Source: Armatimonadota bacterium
GTDB lineage: Bacteria; Armatimonadota; SYMT01; JACQGL01
NCBI GenBank assembly: GCA_016199525.1
Contig: JACQGL010000154.1
Location: forward strand, 1 to 33,928
DNA length: 33,928 nucleotides
Reading direction: 5' to 3'
Position numbers and translations under genes: made by a program. Below the pieces are notes generated by a model that had not been told where the DNA came from, ran no database searches, and saw nothing but the letters and a program-made list of their open reading frames with translations. Shown piece by piece: positions 15,425 to 24,812 of the stretch; position 1 is the first letter of the stretch; each line of letters starts with the position of its first letter.

Positions 15425-15784
15425 ATGGTTCGCACAGGTCGAGTCTACGATGAGCCCCAGCCGGAAGACGGCCATCGCATCCTGGTGATGCGCCGCTGGC
15501 CACGCGGGGTGAGCAAGGAGCGGGTGGACGAATGGCGGCCGGAGCTGGGGACGCCGCCGGAGCTGATCCGCGCCTGGAAGCAGGTCGCCATCCCGTGGGA
15601 GGAGTTCGAGTGGCGCTACCGGGAGGCGATGGCGGATCAGGGAGCCGCCATCCGCGCTCTCGCGGAACGCGCCCGCACCGAGACCATCACCCTCCTGTGC
15701 GGCTGCGCGGATGAGAACCGTTGCCACCGCCGCATTCTCAAGGAGCTGGTCGAGGAGGCGATGGCGGCCAGTGGTCCGCAATAA
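15425..15784 (+). CDS. DUF488 family protein
   Basis: 119 residues. DUF488 features: VRTGRVYDEPQPEDGHRILV, MRRWPRGVSKERVDEWRPEL, and the C-terminal LLCGCADENRCHRRIL, where cysteines and HR are conserved. The usual length is 115-150 residues. The biochemical role of the family is not established. Its last 47 bases overlap the 3' end of the L,D-transpeptidase gene on the opposite strand, tail to tail. No ribosome-binding site is obvious (start in TTTATCGCT-ATG). Confidence 0.87.
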   Translation: MVRTGRVYDEPQPEDGHRILVMRRWPRGVSKERVDEWRPELGTPPELIRAWKQVAIPWEEFEWRYREAMADQGAAIRALAERARTETITLLCGCADENRCHRRILKELVEEAMAASGPQ

Positions 15785-16517
15785 CGATCGGCGTGCCGAC
15801 GTCGATCCACTCCCAGAACCATCTCGCCGGGTTCTTGCCGGTCAGCGGCAGGCGAACGCAGCCGTGAGATGCCGGTCGCCGAGGGACGCTGCGGAAGCCG
15901 TGGATGAAGACGTCGCCGATGACCTGCACGCTCCAGGGCATGGGGGCGTTGCCGTAGAGCCGGGAGTAATGCATTCGGTCCTTGATCGGTCCGGCTCGAA
16001 AGGATCCGGTGGGCGTCCGGTGCCCTGGCATGCCCGTGCTCACGCGGGTATCCAGCACCAGTCGCTCACCCTGCCAGGCTCGCAGGCGCTGGACGGCACG
16101 GTTGATGGCTACGCGCTTGGCCCCTTCCCGTACCCAGAAGACGCGCTCTGCGTGCGTGATGCTGGTCATTCCCCGGGTGTGGTCCCAGCCCAGTCGAACT
16201 CCCTGTGCAGTCAGGGCGCGCAGTGGGACGAGGAGCGTATCGTTCGGGAGCCAGCGGGCGCGTGCGGGGGGCACGGGTGCGTTATTCAGGTAAAGGGTCC
16301 CCGTGCGGCCATGCCAGCGCAGCGGCCAGCCGAGCGCCGTGGCCACTTCCCGCGCTGGCAGATAGAGGACGCCAGGTTCTACGGCAAAGGTGATCCCGTC
16401 CAAAGCCGCTGCGGGAGGCGCCGCCGGGCCGCGCTTGGGAGGCGGCTGCGCGGCCGACGGCAGGGACACGATCAACCAGGCAACCAGAATGAGCGCGGCA
16501 GCGGTCTTCAGGCGCAT
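15738..16517 (-). CDS. L,D-transpeptidase (YkuD) with N-terminal copper-amine-oxidase-like domain
   Basis: 259 residues from ATG 16517, with GGGAG close upstream. A signal peptide (LKTAAALILVAWLIVSLPSAA) is followed, at about 45-125, by a Cu-amine-oxidase N-terminal-like repeat region (VLYLPAREVATALGWPL, TLLVPLRALTAQGVRLGWD), often used for cell-wall attachment, and then the YkuD catalytic domain with STGMPGHRTPTGSF and the active-site motif HGFRSVPRRPASHGCVRLP. It should form 3-3 peptidoglycan cross-links or attach proteins in the envelope. The 3' end overlaps DUF488. Confidence 0.92.
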   Translation of the reverse strand: MRLKTAAALILVAWLIVSLPSAAQPPPKRGPAAPPAAALDGITFAVEPGVLYLPAREVATALGWPLRWHGRTGTLYLNNAPVPPARARWLPNDTLLVPLRALTAQGVRLGWDHTRGMTSITHAERVFWVREGAKRVAINRAVQRLRAWQGERLVLDTRVSTGMPGHRTPTGSFRAGPIKDRMHYSRLYGNAPMPWSVQVIGDVFIHGFRSVPRRPASHGCVRLPLTGKNPARWFWEWIDVGTPIVIADHWPPSPPRPAP

Positions 16518-16973
16518 CGCGTCTCCCGCACGCGGATTGGCGGCCACGGATTAGGGAAACCGCGGGGTGGTTCGGCTGGAGGTACGTTGATATACCAGGA
16601 GTCCGACGTTTGCCTTGCACCCCGTGTGGCTCTCTAGATCAGCCTACCCAGCGAGCGGGATGGGTAATGCCCGGCAGAGGAACCCGCACTGCCGAATACG
16701 TGGCAGCGCACGGCAAGCATGCCACGGGAGCAAGCCCCAGAGCGAGGAATGGGTGAGTCGCTCTCTCGGTGCCGGAAGAGAGCCGCGCGGCGTGCAGGCG
16801 GCTCTCCGGCGAGGGACGAACCGTGCTGATAAACCGGGCAGAGGTTGGTTCCCTCCCCGGTGAGAAATAAGGAAGTAAATAGCCTACAAAGGAAGTGACG
16901 GCGCTCCGCCCGCGGTTGCAGCCTGTCATTCGGTAGCCGCAAACCCGGCGTTTTGCCTACAGGAGGGACAGCA
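16518..16973 (+). promoter_or_regulatory. Structured leader upstream of the prepilin-like gene, class not recognised
   Basis: No gene. On the + strand there are several stable stems: TACCCA (16645-16650) with TGGGTA (16661-16666); a GTGGCA...TGCCAC stem near 16700-16725; a long hairpin of GCCG/CGGC and GAGAGCCGC/GCGGCTCTC (16771-16810) with a 3-nt bulge; and GAGGGA (16811-16816) with TCCCTC (16850-16855). This ordered set, ending about 110 bases before the prepilin start, looks like a structured 5' leader or a small RNA, but I cannot match it to a known riboswitch. Confidence 0.4.
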
Positions 16974-17828
16974 ATGCTATTCCGACCTGTCTGCCCCGCC
17001 AGAGGGCGGAATCGCCGCGCCTTCAGCCTTGTCGAAGTACTGGTGGTTATTGCCATCATTGCGATCTTAGCCGCCATCCTCTTCCCGGTGTTCGCACAGG
17101 TACGCGCCAAGGCACGGCAGATCCAGTGCCTATCAAACCTGAAGCAGATAGCCCTGGGCGTGCTGATGTACATGCAGGACCACGATGATATCTTCCCATC
17201 AGGGCTTATGCTCGCTGTGCCCGGGTCCGCGTGCCTGGCAACCTCCGATCCGTGGGCGTGTATGTACGCGCACGTCCCTGCTACCGCCCGCTCTATCGCT
17301 GGCAACTGCACCGGCCCGTCGCCGCCGTTCACCTGCTCCTTCTACTACTTCCGGGACTTCACGGGACAGTTCCGCCCTTCCGTGGCCCAGCAGATCTGGT
17401 CCTATGTGAAAAGCGAGCGGGTGTTTTATGATCCGGACGACCCGACGGGCGATCGCTTTGCTTCCGGGCGCTGGGCCGGGCCGATGATGGTATCCAGCTA
17501 CATGTGGGTGGCGGGGCCGTCATTAGGCAACATGGATTGTCTTTCGAGCGCGTCACCCTTCAGCCTCGGTGTTGTTGCTGCCCCGTCCAAGCTGCAGATG
17601 GTCCAGGATGCTTGGGTCGATATGCATACCTACGGCGTCCGACAGAAACGGTGGAATATCGCATTCCTGGACGGGCACGCGAAGTTAACCCTCTATATAG
17701 ATCGGGAAGCGAAGTGCTGGTTCCAGGGCGGCGTGCGCGGCGGCCCGTGGGCCTGGAACTACTGCAATCCGCACGACCCGCAGGATGTGAGCACCCGGCT
17801 GCCCCGGCGGCCCCCCTACTGCAACTGA
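16974..17828 (+). CDS. DUF1559-type prepilin-like protein (type IV pilin/pseudopilin N-terminus)
   Basis: 284 residues from ATG 16974, with AGGAGGG five bases upstream. Residues 17-45 are a class III (prepilin) signal: basic leader RGRNRRAFSLVEVLVVIAII, with F at the +1 methylation site and E at +5, though the residue before the cut is Ala (RRA/FSLVE) where Gly is usual. LFPVFAQVRAKARQIQCLSN and LKQIALGVLMYMQDHDDIFP follow, as in the many such proteins of Armatimonadota. The C-terminal motif WNIAFLDGHAKL is the H/D-G hallmark of DUF1559. The central domain has an unusual number of cysteines. It is probably secreted by a type II-like or pilus-like machinery; the exact function is unknown. Confidence 0.9.
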   Translation: MLFRPVCPARGRNRRAFSLVEVLVVIAIIAILAAILFPVFAQVRAKARQIQCLSNLKQIALGVLMYMQDHDDIFPSGLMLAVPGSACLATSDPWACMYAHVPATARSIAGNCTGPSPPFTCSFYYFRDFTGQFRPSVAQQIWSYVKSERVFYDPDDPTGDRFASGRWAGPMMVSSYMWVAGPSLGNMDCLSSASPFSLGVVAAPSKLQMVQDAWVDMHTYGVRQKRWNIAFLDGHAKLTLYIDREAKCWFQGGVRGGPWAWNYCNPHDPQDVSTRLPRRPPYCN

Positions 17829-17940
17829 CCGGTTGGGTTGGGGGGCCAGAGGGACGAACTGCCGGGGTGAGAACACCCTGCGCATGCCTCCCGATTACAT
17901 CGGAACCGGCGCAGGGTCCCGAGTAGGCCAACAGGCTCCC

Positions 17941-18393
17941 TCAATCCCTGGGGAACCGGTAGGTGAAGTAGGCGGCGACCACGAGGCCGAGGAGCACCCC
18001 CGCGGCGCCCGCGAGCAGGCGTCCCTCCATCCACCAGAAGATGCCGATGCCAATCTGAACGAGGCCGAGGAGGGTCATCAGGGCGTCGAACAGGCGCTGC
18101 CCGGAGGCTCTGGGTGCGTCCACGGGGGCCGACCCCTCCTTGAGCGGCCGATCCGTGGGGCGCACCACAGCGAGGGCCTTCAGCTCGCGCAGCCGGGCCA
18201 CCAGCTCGTTCGCCTCCTGCGGGTCGTCGCACACGAATATCAGACTGGGGATGCGGCGGACCATCTCCACGCACTCGGCGGTGCTCATCCCCGTCAGCCG
18301 TTCCAGGAACATAATCAGCGGCGCTCCCAGGGGACCCGGGTCAACCAGGTAAACGGCGTGGCGGACTCTTTCGCGGGAAGCGTGCATAGACAT
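17941..18393 (-). CDS. Small two-TM membrane protein with L7/L12-C-like N-terminal domain
   Basis: 150 residues; no named family recognised. Residues about 10-75 (GAPLIMFLERLTGMSTAECV, EMVRRIPSLIFVCDDPQEAN, ELVARLRELKALAVV) follow the beta-alpha-alpha-beta pattern seen in ribosomal L7/L12 C-terminal-like or ClpS-like domains. Residues about 100-147 form two membrane helices (ALMTLLGLVQIGIGIFWWM and AGAAGVLLGLVVAAYFTYR). No ribosome-binding site precedes ATG 18393; instead a direct repeat, TAGTGGTTRGCG twice on the + strand (18394-18417), adjoins the start. ATG 18387 is an alternative. Confidence 0.68.
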   Translation of the reverse strand: MSMHASRERVRHAVYLVDPGPLGAPLIMFLERLTGMSTAECVEMVRRIPSLIFVCDDPQEANELVARLRELKALAVVRPTDRPLKEGSAPVDAPRASGQRLFDALMTLLGLVQIGIGIFWWMEGRLLAGAAGVLLGLVVAAYFTYRFPRD

Positions 18394-18460
18394 AGTGGTT
18401 AGCGATAGTGGTTGGCGCGTTGGCGGATTGGAACGTCATCTGCTCCGCGTTTATGTTGCC

Positions 18461-20479
<2,019 letters not shown>

Positions 20480-20682
20480 TGCTTGAACCCCACGTTAGCC
20501 GCGCGCAAACGCGAGTGGACATAGATTGAGGGGAGAGAACGAGAAAGCGAACGGGCGAGGAACGAGCCCTCGTCGCCGTGATAGGAACTGCCTGTTGTTG
20601 AATCATCTCCTCTTCTCGTCCATTTGCGTCCACTGGCGCCTATTTGGGACTGATCCCCTCTTGAGTGCTCGTTATTCGCGGT

Positions 20683-21258
20683 TCATCCCGTTTGCTGTTC
20701 CACGCGGCAGGCGGGGCAGAGGGACCCACGGCGCGGGTTCGGGGCGCCGCAGCGCCCGCAGACAGGGGCGCCTTCCCGGCGCGTTTGCCGCTGGCGCGCC
20801 TCTTCGGCGTAAACCTGTTCCAGCAGGCGCGCGATCTCGGGGTCGGGATGCTCCGCCTGCCGGCGGGGGACCGCCGGTTCGGCGGCTCTTGACGCCGCAG
20901 GCGGGTCCGGCGGCGTCTGCGCACTGGTTTCTCCTTGCCGCTGGCCTACTCTGGCGCGGACCTGCTGCGCGTTGACCCGGAAGCGCAGGTCTCTCACCAC
21001 TCCTTTGCCCAGCCGGCGGCGGTACTCGGCGAGCAGCCCCGGTTTTAGCAGGGAGAGCTCCTGTTCCCAGACCGAGTGATCCGTGACGATGACCAGGACG
21101 CCCTCCTGAAAGGCGACCGCGCAGGAGTGGGCCGCCGTGTGTGGGCCCGCCACATCCGGCCAGAGGGTAACGGCCATCGCCGCCCGTGCGGTGGCGGCCA
21201 GGCCCAGGGCGTCCAGCGCTTCCGGCAGGGCTTCCCCCAGCGGCTTCATGCGTCGCAT
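20683..21258 (-). CDS. dciA: DciA-type (DUF721) protein with C-terminal zinc ribbon
   Basis: 191 residues. Residues about 5-100 form the DUF721/DciA domain (ALDALGLAATARAAMAVTLW, PDVAGPHTAAHSCAVAF, GVLVIVTDHSVWEQELSLLK, DLRFRVN), which in many bacteria loads the replicative helicase DnaB. A Pro/Ala/Gln-rich linker follows, and then a four-Cys zinc ribbon, CGRCGAPNPRRGSLCPAC. The zinc ribbon is an accessory seen in some phyla and would add nucleic-acid or protein contacts. It follows dinG's 5' end on the same strand, 204 bases apart, so the neighbourhood is about DNA metabolism, though recF and gyrB, frequent DciA neighbours, are absent here. Confidence 0.85.
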   Translation of the reverse strand: MRRMKPLGEALPEALDALGLAATARAAMAVTLWPDVAGPHTAAHSCAVAFQEGVLVIVTDHSVWEQELSLLKPGLLAEYRRRLGKGVVRDLRFRVNAQQVRARVGQRQGETSAQTPPDPPAASRAAEPAVPRRQAEHPDPEIARLLEQVYAEEARQRQTRREGAPVCGRCGAPNPRRGSLCPACRVEQQTG

Positions 21259-21443
21259 AGATATATCCCAGTTCGGTTTGCGGGAACAGCCCTCCTCGCC
21301 GCACAGGCCGGGGCAAGGTTTCTGGTTTGGGGTTCCTCGTTTTCCAGGGATCCGGCTTCGCAGACCTTCGGGCCCGCTGGCCTCATATTCCTACTGTTAC
21401 TTGAATGCCTGGGGCCGAGAGTAAGATACCTTAACGCAGGAAA

Positions 21444-21461
21444 CGCGCGTGCGCACGCGCG
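21444..21461. promoter_or_regulatory. Perfect 18-bp palindrome upstream of the esterase gene; possible operator
   Basis: CGCGCGTGCGCACGCGCG is fully self-complementary and lies 60 bases before ATG 21522. A weak promoter-like pair (TTGAAT at 21401, TAAGAT at 21422, 15-base spacing) is just upstream, so a dimeric regulator bound here could act on the esterase gene. It could also be chance in GC-rich DNA. Confidence 0.4.
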
Positions 21462-21521
21462 AATGATGGGTGGCCGTCGGGGTCTTCGACGGCCGGGCGT
21501 TCCGCTGCGAGGGAAGGATAG

Positions 21522-22400
21522 ATGCGACTTCGCCAGTGGCCTGGGCACGTTCTACTTATCAGCGTGCTGATTGCGGTGGCGGCCGTGCCCCGTGTGGCCC
21601 AGGGGCAGGAACCCAGCGTGCGGAAGGACGTCGTCTACGGCGAGGTGGATGGCCAGAAGCTGCTCCTCGACATCTATCCCGCCACGAAGGGAGCGGGCGC
21701 GCGCCCGGCGCTCCTCCTCATCCACGGCGGTGGATGGTCGGGAGGTAACAAAGGCGCCTACGCAGGCGTGGCCCCGCTATTCACCCGGGAAGGCTACACC
21801 GTTATCAGCGTCGGCTACCGTCTGGCTCCCAGGTATCACTACCCCGCGCAGGTAGACGATGTGCAGCGCGCCGTGCGCTGGGTGCGCGCGCACGCGAACG
21901 AGCTGAGCATTGATCCGGAGCGCATCGGCGCGCTGGGCCACTCCGCAGGCGGGCACCTCGTCCAGATGCTCGGCGTGCGGGATACGCGCGAGAACTCCGA
22001 TCCCAAACTGGCCCACTACAGCAGCCGCGTGAAGTGCGTGGTCAACGTCTTCGGCCCTACCGACCTCACCTCAACGGTCTTCCCCAACGTAACTAACGGC
22101 ATCCTCCATAACTTCCTCGGCAAGACCCGCGCCCAGGACCCCCAGGTCTACCGTGATGCCTCCCCGATCACCTTTGTGGGTAAGAGCTCCGCCCCCACCC
22201 TCTTCTGCCACGGGACGGAGGACCCACTGGTCCCGCTAAGCCAGTCCGTGCTCTGCATGGAGGCGCTGCGGCGGGCGGGTGTGGAGGCAAAGATTGTGGT
22301 CGTGGAGGGGGCCGGGCACGGCTGGGCGCCCGATAGCCCTGGCGGGGTGCAGGTCCATCAAGCCACGCTGGAGTTCCTGCGCCAGCACCTGCAGCCGTGA
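21522..22400 (+). CDS. Secreted alpha/beta-hydrolase, BD-FAE/esterase type
   Basis: 292 residues from ATG 21522, with AAGGA upstream. A signal peptide (HVLLISVLIAVAAVPRVAQG) precedes an esterase/lipase domain: oxyanion motif LLIHGGGWSGGNKGAY, nucleophile elbow ALGHSAGGHL (Ser), Asp in CHGTEDPLVPLSQ and His in GAGHGWAPD. The family includes feruloyl and acetyl esterases that deacylate plant polysaccharides, and the neighbouring xylose isomerase homologue (convergent, 14 bases away) makes a xylan-related role thinkable, but substrate is not shown by sequence. Confidence 0.92.
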   Translation: MRLRQWPGHVLLISVLIAVAAVPRVAQGQEPSVRKDVVYGEVDGQKLLLDIYPATKGAGARPALLLIHGGGWSGGNKGAYAGVAPLFTREGYTVISVGYRLAPRYHYPAQVDDVQRAVRWVRAHANELSIDPERIGALGHSAGGHLVQMLGVRDTRENSDPKLAHYSSRVKCVVNVFGPTDLTSTVFPNVTNGILHNFLGKTRAQDPQVYRDASPITFVGKSSAPTLFCHGTEDPLVPLSQSVLCMEALRRAGVEAKIVVVEGAGHGWAPDSPGGVQVHQATLEFLRQHLQP

Positions 22401-22414
22401 ATCCCGGCCCCTCC

Positions 22415-23446
22415 CTACCGCAAACCCATTAGATTCCGCAGGATGAACAGCTCCAGCCCCTCGTAGTCGCGACGATCGACGAAGTCCTGCCACTCCTGGC
22501 GGTCGATGCGGCGGCTGACCTCCACCAGCTGTGAGAAGATCTCTTTGCTGTTCTGGAGGTGCTTCCACGCCAGGTCAAACGGCTGGGTGCGCATCGCCTT
22601 CACATCCAGGCCCACCCACTCGCCGTTCTGCCCGTAGTTAGCGCGCTCCAGCACGTTCACCTGGTTGAACGCCCGCCGCAGGTCCACCGTTCCGAACGTC
22701 TTGTCCTGATCGAACTTCAGGCCGTTCTGATCGTTCAGGTGCACGGACCAGAGCTTGCCGTGCCAGAGGGCGAACGCCATCTCATCACTGGGGTCAAGGC
22801 CCGCCAGGACGCAGTGGGCGCTCTCGATGAGCACGCCGGCGCGCGTGGGGTCTACGGTGCGGTAGCAGAGGGAGAGGAAGTGGCCGGTGGTGGGCATGTA
22901 CATCAGGTCCATCGGCTCATTAGGCTTCATCTCGCCCAGGATACGGATTTCGGGGTCGTATTCGAGCAGGGCGTTAGCGTAGTCAAGCATCCGCTGGAAG
23001 GAGGCGCGGGCGTCCTTGCTCTCACGGATGTAGGTCCCCTCGCGGGCGGGCCACCAGACGATGTCCCGCGTGCCGATGATGCGCGCGATGTCTACGGCGC
23101 GCTTGCTGCGATCCAGGGCGTACTGCCGCTCGTCGGCGCGGTTGCTGGTGACCGGTCCGTCCGCGGTACGGGGATCTTCCCAAAGTCTCGGGGCGATAAA
23201 TTCCGCCGCCAGACCCTGGTCGTCCAGCATCTGTTTCACCTGGCGGACGCCCCGCTCCAGCTGGCCGGCGGGCAGGTCGGCGGGGACCACGTCATCATCG
23301 TGGAACTGGATGCCCTGGAAACCCAGGCGGACGGCGATGTCCAGCTTCTCGGTGAACTCGCGCGTCGGCCGCACGGGCGGCCCGAACGGGTCCGCGCCTT
23401 CGTGCAGGTTCCAGGGGCCAAACGAAAAGCGGTACTGACCGGGCAT
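22415..23446 (-). CDS. xylA: Xylose isomerase (class I XylA-like TIM barrel)
   Basis: 343 residues from ATG 23446, with AGGAGGTG seven bases upstream. Alignment by memory with the actinobacterial class I xylose isomerases shows the same landmarks: FSFGPWNL, the catalytic His in GIQFHDDDVVP, the metal ligands Glu and Lys in LGEMKPNEPMDL, ESAH in place of EVGHE, and the second metal site HLNDQNGLKFDQD. The active site therefore looks complete. It should interconvert an aldose and a ketose; xylose/xylulose or glucose/fructose are the usual pairs, but a different sugar is possible given the divergent ESAH site and shorter C-terminus (about 343 against 387). It has no xylulokinase neighbour in the window. 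Confidence 0.85.
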   Translation of the reverse strand: MPGQYRFSFGPWNLHEGADPFGPPVRPTREFTEKLDIAVRLGFQGIQFHDDDVVPADLPAGQLERGVRQVKQMLDDQGLAAEFIAPRLWEDPRTADGPVTSNRADERQYALDRSKRAVDIARIIGTRDIVWWPAREGTYIRESKDARASFQRMLDYANALLEYDPEIRILGEMKPNEPMDLMYMPTTGHFLSLCYRTVDPTRAGVLIESAHCVLAGLDPSDEMAFALWHGKLWSVHLNDQNGLKFDQDKTFGTVDLRRAFNQVNVLERANYGQNGEWVGLDVKAMRTQPFDLAWKHLQNSKEIFSQLVEVSRRIDRQEWQDFVDRRDYEGLELFILRNLMGLR

Positions 23447-23812
23447 GGAACACCTCCTTCTTGCAGCGGCAGAGACACCTGGGATAAGTCAGGCGCCAGG
23501 GAGGGAGGAACCTGCGTCCTGAGAGTGCAGAGTGCGGATTTCAGACAGCCACCGGAACGCGGGGAAGGGAAATGGAACAGTGGGTATATGCCAGTTTGCG
23601 CCGAAAGACGTTGTGAATGGCGTGCAGATGACGCACGTGGAACGGCGCGCCGTGGCGGGACGCCGGAGTTGGATCAGAAACAGGGGGTGAGAGGCAGCGC
23701 GCGTCCGACGTGCGACTCTCAACGGTGCAGGTCGGTATAGTTTCCTTACTCCTCCTGTAACATCTACACCTCTGTAGCCGCTAGAATATTCTTTACTCTC
23801 CCATTCCCCCGC
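23447..23812. other. Intergenic region with no identified gene
   Basis: No ORF here has family resemblance. The end nearest 23812 is a C/T-rich tract (CTCCCATTCCCCCGCTC) similar to that at about 12705, next to the 3' end of rplY. A small hairpin CTACA-CCTC-TGTAG lies near 23765. Confidence 0.4.
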
Positions 23813-24511
23813 TCACAAATGGCCGTGGCGCTGCCACACCACGCTGCCCAGGATGCGCTCGATGGCGGGCCCGAAGCTGCCGATAGCGCTCTGCGGGGCG
23901 GTCACGGTTACCTGGTAGGCGAACGCGCCGCTCCCGAAAAACAGAGTGTGCATCTCCCACAGTTGCGCATCACTGCCTGGGACACCCATGGTTCGGATAC
24001 GCAGGGCGGGGATGCCGGAAACCATCACCCGCCGCCGGTCGAACCCGTCGCCGACGAGACGGGCGCGCAGGGCGGCGTCCTCCTCCGCGCGGCGCAGCCA
24101 GGCAGGCGGCGCCAGCGCCCTGGGCGACTGAAAGCGCTGCACGAACAGACTCGCCCGCGGCGGTTGGAACTGGGCCAGCGCCATCGGCTGCATCTCCAGA
24201 TTGCCGACCGGTCGGGCGGCCCGCTGCCCGAACAGGGGCGTTATCTGCCACCGGACGGGGTACTCGAAGGAGAGGCCCTCTTCGGTGAGGTCGAACCGCC
24301 GCCACTGCTCGCGCGGCCAGTCAATGGGGAGGGCGCGCTCCAGGCGCAATGGGGGTCCCGCAGGCGCCCGGGATGATCGCCGGCTGGGGGACCAGGGCCC
24401 CCACATCCACACCATCAAGACGACGCCAAGCGCGAACAGCCCGCGGCCCAGCCAGCGCCACGCGTTGGCCTTCGGTTTCGCCTGCCCCACCACTCCCCGC
24501 CGGTTGCCCAT
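23813..24511 (-). CDS. Hypothetical membrane-anchored protein, PsbP/LpqN-like fold possible
   Basis: 232 residues. A basic N-terminus with one membrane helix (WLGRGLFALGVVLMVWMWGP) is followed by an extracytoplasmic domain with the pattern FDLTEEGLSFEYPVRWQITP, long mid region rich in Arg, then IPALRIRTMGVPGSDAQLWE and FGSGAFAYQVTVTAPQSAIG. The EYP-x-W and the later beta-strand pair resemble the PsbP/LpqN-like fold, in which small exported domains bind hydrophobic ligands or partners, but I cannot assign a family. Real coding is supported by the coherent membrane and beta pattern. Confidence 0.65.
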   Translation of the reverse strand: MGNRRGVVGQAKPKANAWRWLGRGLFALGVVLMVWMWGPWSPSRRSSRAPAGPPLRLERALPIDWPREQWRRFDLTEEGLSFEYPVRWQITPLFGQRAARPVGNLEMQPMALAQFQPPRASLFVQRFQSPRALAPPAWLRRAEEDAALRARLVGDGFDRRRVMVSGIPALRIRTMGVPGSDAQLWEMHTLFFGSGAFAYQVTVTAPQSAIGSFGPAIERILGSVVWQRHGHL

Positions 24512-24812
24512 CGAAGTTCAGTATAGCGTGGCGCGGCGCACGGCGACAGGCAGAGGCAGGATTCTATATCCCAAGCGACCAGAAGGCAGGTGCCCCACAG
24601 TGCCAGGAGACTGCCCTATCCCTGGCGGGACCTTAGGTTCGATCTGCTCAAGCGAAACCTCCACCGGCGCAGCCAGGCAAGCATGTATCGGTTGCGGGCG
24701 GTTTGCCAGAGCCCCATCCCCTCGGGGAGAAGGGAAACCACGCGTGTGTCCGGTAATGCCCTCTTCCCCGGGAGGGGGCCAGAGGCTTAGGTTCGCCGTC
24801 GGGGCCGCTGTC
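24512..24812. other. Intergenic region between the hypothetical gene and pyrG
   Basis: No gene seen. It carries imperfect hairpins around CCCCATCCCCTCGGGGAGAA (about 24712-24733) and CTCTTCCCCGGGAGGG (about 24761-24776), of the same general C/G style as the dinG-tail repeat. pyrG ends at 24813, so one of them may help end its transcript. Confidence 0.4.

Noticed and set aside
16640-16960. A cobalamin or c-di-GMP riboswitch
   Set aside because: CCCGCACTG resembles part of the B12 box, but the rest of the consensus is missing; no GACGCAAAGCC-like GEMM core is present.
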